Positions 37,557 to 45,445 of a stretch of DNA of 64,000 nt are shown here, piece after piece. Every line of letters starts with the position of its first letter. Position 1 is the first letter of the stretch. Below the pieces are notes generated by a model. It saw only the letters and a program-made list of their open reading frames with translations. It ran no database searches and was not told the origin of the DNA. The DNA lies in assembly GCA_016934935.1 (NCBI GenBank), contig JAFGRW010000064.1:62001-126000 (forward strand). Reading direction: 5' to 3'. This stretch comes from Spirochaetota bacterium. Its GTDB lineage: Bacteria; Spirochaetota; UBA4802; JAFGJZ01. A program made the position numbers and the translations under genes.

Positions 37557-40120
37557 GAAACAAAAGCCTCCCTAATTACTTTATAATTCTCAAAATCAAC
37601 TTTAAACTGGTTCATATCTGGAGAACTTGCAACTTCTGTTGGATTACTGTGACCAATAATAAACCCACAACTTTTTTCAAAAATATTATTTAGAGATTCT
37701 TTGTATTTATCTATTTCAGCTCCTGATAATTTACAGAAATTTGATAAAGCAATATTCTTTTGATAACGTTTTACTGTACCTTTTAATATATCATGCTCGA
37801 CGGTAAGTTCAATAGCACTTCTGAGATATCCATAACCCTCTGCTGCAACCTCTTCTTCCGGCCTATCTTTTGGTGTATTATTTACTAAAATTTTCATTTT
37901 TTTAAAATAATAGTTTGAATTATTAATTTCTTCATCAGCATCAGTAATCACACCACAAGAATCATATTGGTTTTTACAATGATAGAATTTCTTATCCATG
38001 GATTTATTTTGTGGCAAGCCAATTTGATAAAGCAAAGAATTATAAAGCAAAATACTGTGAGTAAATATAACAGTTTGACGATTTTTAGAAAATGAAATTA
38101 ATCGTTTTGCAGTTTCATCAATAATATGATGATCAAGACTATTAACGGGGTCATCTAAAACAACAGTCGAATTACTACCATCAATACTTAATTCTGTAAA
38201 AAACTCTGCTAATGAAATAGCTTTTTGTTCACCTTCACTTAAGATGTCTGGTAAAGAATAATGATCTTGTAAATACTGCTTTATATTTGTTTCACCTTTA
38301 CGCGTACCAAAATCAAGTTCTATTTCTATATGATTCTTTCGAAAATGTTTCAATTCTTCTAAAAAAGTATCTGCAAACTTTTGTTCAATAAGTTCTTTCC
38401 GTGCCTTAGTTGTCTTTGAACTAATCGATGATGTGTTGAAAGCATTGGAATTGTTGTTCAATAAATTTAAAATATAATTGCTTTTAATTAATTTTAGTAA
38501 ATCTTCTTTCTTAGAAGAAAATAGTTTTTTATCTAATAAATTACAAATTTTAGTATTTATATTTATTCTAGCTTTTTCAACGTCATTTAACGATTCATTT
38601 TTACCTGACAATTCCGAATCTAGTTCACTTTGTTTCTTTTGTAGTTCTTGTAGCAGTAAGTCAAAATCTATTTGAAATGCAACATTCTCTGGCCTGTCGC
38701 CATCTATTGCATTTTTTAAAGCTTTAAAAGCATTATTATATTTTGTAATAAAAGCAGGTTGTATTGATCTTTTTTTCTCATCATAACCATATGATGGATA
38801 ATGTAATGTTATACTTGAAACATTGACTTTGAATTTTTCTTTTAATTCAGTAATAATCGCTTTTTGAATCTCCAAATCTTTGCGAGTAGAATCTTTTAAA
38901 ATTTTTGTGTATTGTTCTATTAAATCAACAGACTCATCACTTTGCAAAAGTTGATTACAATAAATGCATCTTGCCCCATCAGAATTTGGATAATTTTTAT
39001 CAATCATGCTATTAATGTATGTATCAGCCGATCTGATAAATTGTTCGAACTCAAGTTTACCGAAAAGTTCAATATCCCTTTTATTAAGTAAATCCTCAAG
39101 ACCTTGATATCCTTTTTTCTCTAGTTCATTTTTCTTATTAATAGCTTCTATCAAATTATTCCATTGAAGCATACTAAATGATTCAGATGACTTTTCAATT
39201 AACTTCTTAATTTCATTGATTTCATTTCTTTGTTGAGTAAGATCAGCAATTTCTTTTTCTAACACCTCTTTACTCATACGGTCAAGATCTGACTGCAAAT
39301 CATCCAACAACTTCTGATCGTTATCTGAGAAGGAAGCAAGTTTATCAACAACATCATTATTGATATTTTCGATATTCCAGATTGCTTTAAAATATTCAGT
39401 GCCATCATGAAAATTTTGAAACCAGTCATACTCAACGGTTAATGAATTCTTCTCACCAATCATTTTTTGATTTAGATTTTCAAGTTCTCTTGAAATTATG
39501 TCAAATAATGCAAAACCAAGAGGGGTTACGATTAGACTTCTGTTTCCTGATAATGAAATTTGAACACAAGAATTATTATAAACAGAAATATTTTTCAAAT
39601 CAGCATTTTTCTCTGATGGTTTCCAGCAATACTCGTTTTTTACATCATCACAGGTATACTCGATTTTCGCGGTTATATCTTGTTCTTCTTCAGAATATAT
39701 GTTGGGTATAAGTTTAGTTTCAGATTCATAACTATAACCAATATTTTTGAGTATACGACTAAAACCGGATTTGCCTGTTCCATTCTCACCATAAATCACA
39801 GTTAGATTGGGTGAAAAATTTATTATTGAATTAGTTGAAAGACGATTTAATCCCTTTATTTCTGATAATTTATTTAATAATATTTTTTTAGCTAAAAAGG
39901 ATGTTGAAGGTTTATCAATCACAATATCAGATATATTTTCTGTAAGGCCAATACTTTTTCGGAATATTCTATAGATTATATCAAGCGTATCTCCAGGCAA
40001 ACCTTCTTTAGCATTTAAAACTTCTTTGACAAGCAACTTAGCCCAACTGCCTCTTTCTTCTGCCCAATCCCAAAGAAATTCTAGTACATCTCGTTTACTA
40101 CTCAAATTAGAACTTTTCAT
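37553..40120 (-). CDS. RloC/PrrC-like ABC-ATPase, candidate anticodon nuclease
   Basis: This 855-residue protein has Walker A GENGTGKS (111-118), a long coiled-coil with a zinc-hook-like CIYC (C385, C388), signature LSEGEQ (627-632), Walker B VVLDDP (653-658) and an H-loop His688. The C-terminal ~90 residues hold R767-x3-E771 and H824 (GHSNP), an arrangement like the Arg-Glu-His triad of PrrC and RloC anticodon nucleases (the triad match is inference). PrrC sits beside hsd genes and cleaves tRNA-Lys when restriction is blocked; rlo genes were named for linkage to hsdR. Here the gene lies between the phosphatase-like gene (14-nt overlap) and hsdR (ATGA overlap), exactly that setting. Confidence 0.72.
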   Translation of the reverse strand: MKSSNLSSKRDVLEFLWDWAEERGSWAKLLVKEVLNAKEGLPGDTLDIIYRIFRKSIGLTENISDIVIDKPSTSFLAKKILLNKLSEIKGLNRLSTNSIINFSPNLTVIYGENGTGKSGFSRILKNIGYSYESETKLIPNIYSEEEQDITAKIEYTCDDVKNEYCWKPSEKNADLKNISVYNNSCVQISLSGNRSLIVTPLGFALFDIISRELENLNQKMIGEKNSLTVEYDWFQNFHDGTEYFKAIWNIENINNDVVDKLASFSDNDQKLLDDLQSDLDRMSKEVLEKEIADLTQQRNEINEIKKLIEKSSESFSMLQWNNLIEAINKKNELEKKGYQGLEDLLNKRDIELFGKLEFEQFIRSADTYINSMIDKNYPNSDGARCIYCNQLLQSDESVDLIEQYTKILKDSTRKDLEIQKAIITELKEKFKVNVSSITLHYPSYGYDEKKRSIQPAFITKYNNAFKALKNAIDGDRPENVAFQIDFDLLLQELQKKQSELDSELSGKNESLNDVEKARININTKICNLLDKKLFSSKKEDLLKLIKSNYILNLLNNNSNAFNTSSISSKTTKARKELIEQKFADTFLEELKHFRKNHIEIELDFGTRKGETNIKQYLQDHYSLPDILSEGEQKAISLAEFFTELSIDGSNSTVVLDDPVNSLDHHIIDETAKRLISFSKNRQTVIFTHSILLYNSLLYQIGLPQNKSMDKKFYHCKNQYDSCGVITDADEEINNSNYYFKKMKILVNNTPKDRPEEEVAAEGYGYLRSAIELTVEHDILKGTVKRYQKNIALSNFCKLSGAEIDKYKESLNNIFEKSCGFIIGHSNPTEVASSPDMNQFKVDFENYKVIREAFVS

Positions 40121-40598
40121 GATACAACCATCTTCTTTTGATATATTCTAAGTTACCTCTTTTTGGTGCATACTGTGAATAAAAATTACTTCTGAAATTT
40201 TTAATTGCATTTTCTTTTGAAATTAAACCATATTCAAGCATATACATTAAAGCTATTGAAGGACTCCTCGATTCACCAAGGCTGCAATATATAAATATTG
40301 AACTAGACTCAATATGTCTGTTTATAAAGTTTAATGAAGCATTTATCATTTCATCATTAACATAATCCGGATTGTCTCCATCTATCATATTTAAAAAAAT
40401 AGCATTTTCAGTTTCTTTATATAAATAATATGGATTATCCTTATTGCATCCTCTACCACACCAACCAACGACAGACTGATGAGTTATAAAACCAGACGAC
40501 CGATTTAAAGCACAAACGATTTTCATTTTACGACTTTCTGCCAAAGCATATTCTTCTTTTACGCCAATAAATAAGTTAAGATTATCAATTTGTGTCAT
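40107..40598 (-). CDS. Dual-specificity phosphatase-like protein in hsd operon
   Basis: This 163-residue protein has a cysteine-phosphatase fold. The P-loop reads 'FIYCSLGESRSPSIALMYML', giving C105-x5-R111 followed by Ser; the usual His before the Cys is Tyr104. A candidate general acid is Asp73 or Asp75 in 'MIDGDNPDYVNDEM'. A Cys/Asn-rich insert near 45-60 (GWCGRGCNKDN) is unusual. It could act on phosphoprotein, phospholipid or RNA ends; none is indicated. SD AGGAG precedes the ATG. It starts 9 bp after hsdS and overlaps the ABC-ATPase by 14 nt, so expression is tied to the restriction operon. Confidence 0.75.
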   Translation of the reverse strand: MTQIDNLNLFIGVKEEYALAESRKMKIVCALNRSSGFITHQSVVGWCGRGCNKDNPYYLYKETENAIFLNMIDGDNPDYVNDEMINASLNFINRHIESSSIFIYCSLGESRSPSIALMYMLEYGLISKENAIKNFRSNFYSQYAPKRGNLEYIKRRWLYHEKF

Positions 40599-40607
40599 AG
40601 TTAACTC

Positions 40608-41792
40608 CTATATCTCTACCCTCACCTCACCGGACATAAGCTTTGGAAGAAGAGTATCTCTTTGATGTTCCAATAGTGTTATTTGATTTTTATTTATATA
40701 ACATTTATCCATCAAAGGTTGGATTATTTCAAGAGCTTTTAACTGTTTCTTATAAGGAGGTAAAAGTATTGGGAAAATCCTAAAATCTTTTAATACTATC
40801 CTTGGGATAACAGCACCAGTTACAATATTCTCTAATTCATTAAGAGTCGTTTGTTGTTTTAATAGAAGTGTCAACAATGTTGGATGGTATTTACCGTTTG
40901 GTCTAACAATTGCGATTGAAGAAAGAATTACGATATCAAGATCCTCAATAGCGTAAAAGATATGTTTTAAGTAACTGCCATCTTTTGCAATTAGGATATC
41001 ATCTTTTAGCGGGCGACAATCATCTTTCACAAGTTTTTCAAAATCGAATTCTGAAATCTTTCGACAAGAATTAATATCTATTCCCCAATTATGCATATCC
41101 TTTACAGATGCCATAGGTAAACCTATCTCAACGGAGGGAGGACTCGCATGAGCACCATCTGTAATACGTTTAGCAACATCTTGTAATTTAACTACCTCCC
41201 AACTATCATCAGCCTCCACCACAAACCACTGACGGAAAAGAGTTTCGGCCATGGCTTCCAGAGTTTTATTCTGACGGTGGAGAAGATCGATTTTATCATC
41301 AAGGCAGGAAAGGACAGAGGCGATGGCTTTTTGTTCTGAGAGTGGTGGGAGGGAAATCTCCAGATTTCCAAAATCAGTCTTATTTATAATTGGTACTGCA
41401 GTTCCATCACCACCATAAACTCTTAGAACATCATACATATCGACAAGTGCATAATACAAAAAGTCATTATCAACTCTTTCATTTGGTATAATGGAATTTA
41501 TCTGTTGATTTGTAGTGACTGGTATTCCATTCATAACCACTTTGCCCATATCAGAACCAATGCAGGTTACAAGTAGAGAATCTGGAGGGAGTATTTTCTT
41601 CTTTAATGTTTCAATTCCAAATTGAGATAGATTTCTACTTGCTTGTTTAGCTCTTTTTCTATAGTTACCATAATCAGAAGGTGTTACAAAAGGCATTTCA
41701 TTGCCCCAATCTTCAGGATTATTTTTTGAAGGAGTCTTTCCTGTAATTATTTCACCTATGTCAAAGAGTTTTGCTGATTCTACTTCACTCAT
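40608..41792 (-). CDS. hsdS: Type I restriction-modification specificity subunit S
   Basis: This 394-residue protein has two target-recognition domains (about 8-165 and 200-360) separated and followed by the conserved spacer helices 'LSEQKAIASVLSCLDDKIDLLHRQNKTLEAMAETLFRQWF' and 'KNQITLLEHQRDTLLPKLMSGEV'. Each domain reads half of a bipartite DNA target. The start ATG overlaps the stop of a 37-codon remnant ORF (ATGA). In the ancestral arrangement it evidently followed hsdM directly: the junction sequence CTGGTATGA is the same as at the hsdM end. Confidence 0.93.
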   Translation of the reverse strand: MSEVESAKLFDIGEIITGKTPSKNNPEDWGNEMPFVTPSDYGNYRKRAKQASRNLSQFGIETLKKKILPPDSLLVTCIGSDMGKVVMNGIPVTTNQQINSIIPNERVDNDFLYYALVDMYDVLRVYGGDGTAVPIINKTDFGNLEISLPPLSEQKAIASVLSCLDDKIDLLHRQNKTLEAMAETLFRQWFVVEADDSWEVVKLQDVAKRITDGAHASPPSVEIGLPMASVKDMHNWGIDINSCRKISEFDFEKLVKDDCRPLKDDILIAKDGSYLKHIFYAIEDLDIVILSSIAIVRPNGKYHPTLLTLLLKQQTTLNELENIVTGAVIPRIVLKDFRIFPILLPPYKKQLKALEIIQPLMDKCYINKNQITLLEHQRDTLLPKLMSGEVRVEI

Positions 41793-41902
41793 ACCAGACC
41801 CTGCCCTGAGCCTGCTTGCGCTGAGCCTGCCGAATGCGTCGAAGAGTTCACCTTATCCAGTATCCGCTTGTTCAATACATACTCATATTCTATCAATATC
41901 AT
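41789..41902 (-). CDS. 37-residue remnant ORF: duplicated hsdM 3' end plus in-frame repeat
   Basis: This ORF begins [19 protein letters not shown]. Its ATG overlaps the Abi stop and its TGA overlaps the hsdS start, both as ATGA. The sequence TTCACCTTATCCAG (plus strand, 41847-41860) is identical to 42727-42740 at the hsdM end, and the next 15 bases match at 12 positions after a 9-base gap. The common end CTGGTATGA is also shared. A 49-nt repeat-like insert (41798-41846) replaces one base of the hsdM version, a net 48 nt, so the frame is kept. It is probably not a functional protein, but it preserves translational coupling into hsdS. Confidence 0.7.
   Translation of the reverse strand: MILIEYEYVLNKRILDKVNSSTHSAGSAQAGSGQGLV
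41798..41846. repeat. Short inserted repeat with CTGAGCCTGC doublet
   Basis: Two copies of CTGAGCCTGC (41806-41815 and 41821-41830) are followed by CGAATGCGTCGAAG. This is close to the CTTCGACAGGCTCAG-type dispersed repeats seen in many bacterial genomes. It interrupts the duplicated hsdM end just upstream of hsdS. Confidence 0.65.
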
Positions 41903-42720
41903 ATTTCCGTTCCTTCAAGTTCACTCCAATGACTTTTCAAATGAGTTAACCAGGGAGTAAGTCCCGCCTTTCTTGTAGAAATATAGCGATTACTATATTC
42001 AGCCAGATGGTACAGTTCTGGATTAATGTAACCAATTACATCAAGAATCAGATGATACTGCTCATCAAGATCTTTCCAGTGAATAATCCGTTCATGATGA
42101 AACACACGGTTTCTTAATATTCTGATTCTTTCCAGATTACTTTTTATCTCCTTTCTTCGGTGCTTCTCTTTAGGTAAATAAGGAAATACCTGTTTAATAC
42201 CCTTGGGCAAAAATGAAGTCTTTTGTTCATAATGGGCCTCAAAAAAGCTTGTCCAAAAACCAAAATGCAGTTCTGCAACTAATCTACCAGCTGTTAAAGG
42301 TTTTTTATTATTGCGTATTTTTTTCTTTGCATTTTCTACCTGAAGAGCTGCCCAATCTGTTAATAAAAAAGCATTGGAATCAAACCATGATTCAGTTTTA
42401 AACAAGCTGGACAAATAGCGATGAATTGCATTACGTAAAGCAATTTCACAACTTTGAAGAGGTTGATAGAGATTTTCACATAGAGCCATATTAAGCAGGT
42501 AACGGGATACTACAGCTAGAGAGTCTGTTTTACAATCACCGTAGGACTCCATCCTTTCAAGAGAAAGTGCAGAGATAACAGATTTATAAAAATCTTCTTG
42601 ACTTTTTACGGAATTAGAACGATATTTTTCAATGTAAACCCTGAATTTCCTTCTCCCATCCTGTGTGATGGTGCCAGGAAGCAGGGTATCTTTTTTTAAA
42701 TCCCCTTCTTCCTTTTTCAT
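41899..42720 (-). CDS. Abi family (AbiD/F-like, HEPN) abortive infection protein
   Basis: This 273-residue all-helical protein has features of the Abi_2 family: '[18 protein letters not shown]' (about 89-106), '[17 protein letters not shown]' (about 145-161) and '[15 protein letters not shown]' (about 198-212). The last contains R203-x4-H208, the ribonuclease motif of HEPN domains. Abi proteins of this kind stop phage growth by killing or arresting the host. It is inserted between hsdM and hsdS, with its ATG overlapping the hsdM stop (ATGA) and its stop overlapping the remnant ORF. Translation should thus follow HsdM production. Confidence 0.83.
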   Translation of the reverse strand: MKKEEGDLKKDTLLPGTITQDGRRKFRVYIEKYRSNSVKSQEDFYKSVISALSLERMESYGDCKTDSLAVVSRYLLNMALCENLYQPLQSCEIALRNAIHRYLSSLFKTESWFDSNAFLLTDWAALQVENAKKKIRNNKKPLTAGRLVAELHFGFWTSFFEAHYEQKTSFLPKGIKQVFPYLPKEKHRRKEIKSNLERIRILRNRVFHHERIIHWKDLDEQYHLILDVIGYINPELYHLAEYSNRYISTRKAGLTPWLTHLKSHWSELEGTEI

Positions 42721-44267
42721 ACCAGTTTCACCTTATCCAGATTCTCAAGTATCAGCTTATTTAATCGTTCCTCTTCCTTTAGTTGTTCCTCAAATTCTGC
42801 TTTCAATGAAGTAAATTTTTCATTAAAATCAAAATCATCTTCTTCATCCGGAAGACCGACATAGCGGCCCGGTGTTAGTACATAATCCAGTTCTTTTACT
42901 CTTTCTACTGATGCGGCATTACAGAAACCCTTTATATCCTGGTACTCCCAACCAATAGTGCGCCATTTGTGGTATGTATCAGCTATTTTTTGAATATCTT
43001 CATGAGACAACTCTTTTGTGCGACGGTTGATCAGGTGGCCTTCATTGCGGGCATCTATGAAGAGAATTTCTCCTTTTCTGTCTCTGAAACCTCCATCTGT
43101 TTTATCACGGCTTAAAAACCAGAGGCAGGCGGGAATCTGGGTATTTAAAAATAGTTTTGCAGGAAGATTTACTATACAGTCAACAAGGCCTGCTTCTATA
43201 AGTTCTTTGCGGATATCCCCTTCACCGGAGGCTTTCGTTGTAAGAGAACCTTTTGAAAGTACAAAACCTGCTGCACCTTTTGGATTCAAATGATAAAGAA
43301 AGTGCTGAATCCAGGCATAATTGGCATTACCGGCCGGTGGAGTACCATATTTCCAGCGGCCGTCCTGACGGAGCAGATCACCGGACCAGTCGCTGTCATT
43401 GAATGGGGGATTGGCTATTACAAAGTCTGCTTTTAAGTCTTTATGTGTATCATTGAGAAAAGAACCTTCATTGTTCCATTTTACCTGCGAAGAATCTATA
43501 CCGCGGATGGCAAGGTTCATCTTTGCAAGCCGCCATGTTGTCTGGTTGCTTTCCTGTCCATAGATTGAGATATCGTTGACTTTTCCCTGATGTTCTTCTA
43601 CAAATTTTTCTGACTGAACAAACATGCCGCCGGAACCGCAGCAGGGATCAAATACCCGTCCTTTATAGGGCTGAAGCATTTGTACAAGGAGTTCGACTAC
43701 ACTTCGAGGAGTGTAGAACTGACCACCCTTTTTACCTTCTGTAAGGGCAAATTCTCCAAGAAAGTATTCGAAGACATGTCCCAGAACATCCGCACTTCGA
43801 GCTTTGGCATCACCTAAAGCAATATTACTGATAAGGTCTATAAGTCCGCCAAGGTTGGCTGGATCAAGATTTCCCCTGGCAAAGACTTTTGGAAGAACAC
43901 CTTTTAACGAGATATTATCTTTTTCTATGGCATCCATCGCATCATCTACGATTTTTCCTATTGTCGGGATTTTTGCGTTGTCCTGAAGATAGGTCCAGCG
44001 GGCTGTTTCTGGTACAAAGAAGACGTTTTCTGCTTTGTATTCGTCTTTATCTTCGGGGTCAGCGCCTGCGTATTCACCTTCCCCTGCTTTCAGTTTTGTG
44101 TGAAGTTCCTGAAAAGCATCAGATATATATTTTAAAAAGATAAGTCCAAGTACGATGTGTTTGTATTCTGCAGCATCTATGTTTTTTCGAAGTTTATCGG
44201 CAGATTTCCATAGTTGTTTTTCTATTGGTTCTTCTGCTGTTTTTTTTGTAGTTTTTTTCTTTGCCAT
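42717..44267 (-). CDS. hsdM: Type I restriction-modification methyltransferase subunit M
   Basis: This 516-residue N6-adenine methyltransferase has an N-terminal helical HsdM_N region ('[37 protein letters not shown]'). The AdoMet fold follows, with '[18 protein letters not shown]', motif I '[18 protein letters not shown]' and catalytic motif IV NPPF ('[12 protein letters not shown]'). The protein is complete. Start choice: the ATG at 44267 (MAKKKTTKK) fits the family; an ATG at 44303 and a TTG at 44309 are in frame upstream, and none has a strong SD. It is the first gene of the operon; the promoter should lie between 44268 and 44421, next to the right direct repeat. Confidence 0.95.
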   Translation of the reverse strand: MAKKKTTKKTAEEPIEKQLWKSADKLRKNIDAAEYKHIVLGLIFLKYISDAFQELHTKLKAGEGEYAGADPEDKDEYKAENVFFVPETARWTYLQDNAKIPTIGKIVDDAMDAIEKDNISLKGVLPKVFARGNLDPANLGGLIDLISNIALGDAKARSADVLGHVFEYFLGEFALTEGKKGGQFYTPRSVVELLVQMLQPYKGRVFDPCCGSGGMFVQSEKFVEEHQGKVNDISIYGQESNQTTWRLAKMNLAIRGIDSSQVKWNNEGSFLNDTHKDLKADFVIANPPFNDSDWSGDLLRQDGRWKYGTPPAGNANYAWIQHFLYHLNPKGAAGFVLSKGSLTTKASGEGDIRKELIEAGLVDCIVNLPAKLFLNTQIPACLWFLSRDKTDGGFRDRKGEILFIDARNEGHLINRRTKELSHEDIQKIADTYHKWRTIGWEYQDIKGFCNAASVERVKELDYVLTPGRYVGLPDEEDDFDFNEKFTSLKAEFEEQLKEEERLNKLILENLDKVKLV

Positions 44268-44421
44268 GAGAATACCAGCCTTATTGATGAGTTTAATCCA
44301 CATAATCAATAGTCATTTCAATTTATCAAGGAAATAATAATCCTTTTTATATATTACATTTTAGCACTACGCAAACATACCTAACCGGATAAGATATCAC
44401 AACTTCAACGTTCAACCTATA

Positions 44422-44453
44422 CATTCAACATAGAGCTCTGATATTTTTTAATT
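44422..44453 (+). repeat. Right direct repeat flanking the defence island
   Basis: CATTCAACATAGAGCTC followed by TGATATTTTTTAAT, the partner of 30945-30976 in the same orientation. It lies about 150 bp upstream of hsdM. The AT-rich tail is low complexity, but the CATT-AAC-TAGAGCTC core is not. Confidence 0.6.
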
Positions 44454-44567
44454 ATAATCACTTTTTTTTATGATCAAAGCGGGTCAATCGGCATTTTCAG
44501 CCCGTATTACCGGAACTATAACAAGCTATTCACCAGACAACAGTTTACCAATCTTAAATATTTAAAC

Positions 44568-44881
44568 TTACCCTACCGGGGGCAGTTTATAAAAATCCTG
44601 TTCACCTTTCATAAATCTTTTTTCATAAGCCCTCATCACTGTTCTTTTGCCGGAACAATATGGACCAGTAACTGCAATATTTCTTATATTGCCTTGCCTA
44701 AAGCAAAATCTAATGCCTCAAAAAAAGTTTTATTTTTTATTGTATCATCAGGCGCATGTATTTCATAAGAGAAACCATCTGACTCTTCTCCTTTCTTCGA
44801 AATACATAGTTTTAAACAATTAACAACATTTTGAAGTTTCTGAAACCGGTATATGTCAATATAGAACCTACTCTTTTCCAA
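44568..44881 (-). pseudogene. Truncated, frameshifted P-loop NTPase (YobI-like) remnant
   Basis: Two frames together resemble the N-terminus of a YobI-type P-loop NTPase. The first (44684-44881, 65 codons) ends '...TFFEALDFALGK'. At about 44690 a one-base shift leads into 'NIRNIAVTGPYCSGKRTV' and 'MRAYEKRF', and this frame stops at 44568-44570. 'TGPYxSGK' followed by 'RAYEKRF' is the family's Walker A region, normally near residue 60-80 of a protein over 1000 residues long. Everything after the first ~105 codons is lost. These large NTPases occur in defence islands, so this looks like debris of a former system just outside the right repeat. Confidence 0.62.
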
Positions 44882-45109
44882 TCTCTAGCACCATAATAAC
44901 TCTTTCACCCTCACACAGGCTAAGATTGCATAAGTACACATACCAATGATTTATACCAGATCAACAGGTACAAATACCATTTTTTTACCCATGTGTGACC
45001 TGATATGGGTAAATTTTCGAATTTTTTACCCATATTAAACTCTCCTTTCCTGTGTCAGCTGCGGGAACAACTCTTTAATAATCTGTTTGCCGTATTCGCC
45101 CCGCTTGTT
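44882..45109. other. Gene-free interval with a repeated ACCCAT motif
   Basis: No gene is seen. The interval leads from the P-loop remnant into the repeat array and contains the inverted repeat recorded at 44984-45033. Confidence 0.5.
44984..45033. repeat. Inverted and direct TTTACCCAT motif
   Basis: TTTACCCAT (44984-44992) and ATGGGTAAA (45005-45013) form a perfect 9-bp inverted repeat; a third TTTTTTACCCAT follows at 45022-45033. This could be an orphan operator or a small repeat. No gene uses it visibly. Confidence 0.5.
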
Positions 45110-45445
45110 TTTGGCCTTCATTCTGCTTACGCTCACTTCGAGAACCTCAGTGAGCGTCTAGAGCCTAAGCCAAGCGGCATCGCGCTGGCTGAGGCACTCG
45201 AAGCCAAGCGACCCCACGCTGGCTGAGGCACTCGAAGCCAAGCGGTCTTCATTCTGCCTACGCTCACTTCGAGAGCCTCAGTGAGCGTCGAGAGCCTCAG
45301 TGAGCGTCGGGAACCTCAGTGAGCGTCTGGTGTAATCTCATTATTAACACCTTTGTAAGGTAATTGAGCAGTACGACAAGCTCACTGTGACAGCTCTCGA
45401 AATGGCCGGCATCGCGCTGGCTGAGGCTCTCGAAGCCAAGCGGTT
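45110..45445. repeat. Array of palindromic GC-rich repeats beside flbB
   Basis: Two interleaved motifs recur. Motif A, CCTCAGTGAGCGTC, appears four times between 45134 and 45327, twice within CGCTCACTTCGAGA-led copies that fold as CGCTCACT/AGTGAGCG hairpins. Motif B, GCTGGCTGAGGC-CTCGAAGCCAAGCG, appears three times (two near 45183-45245, one at 45416-45443). The last copy ends two bases before the flbB stop codon. GC content is far above the surroundings. No protein is supported here. Confidence 0.8.

Noticed and set aside
37553-40120. SMC/Rad50-type repair ATPase
   Set aside because: The CxxC hook would fit, but the C-terminal R-x3-E...H region and the position between hsdS and hsdR favour the RloC/PrrC group.
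45005-45226. 73-codon plus-strand ORF entering the repeat array
   Set aside because: Its second half is translated palindromic repeat and there is no SD.
45110-45445. CRISPR array
   Set aside because: Repeats are imperfect, interleaved, directly adjoining and without regular unique spacers; no cas genes are present.
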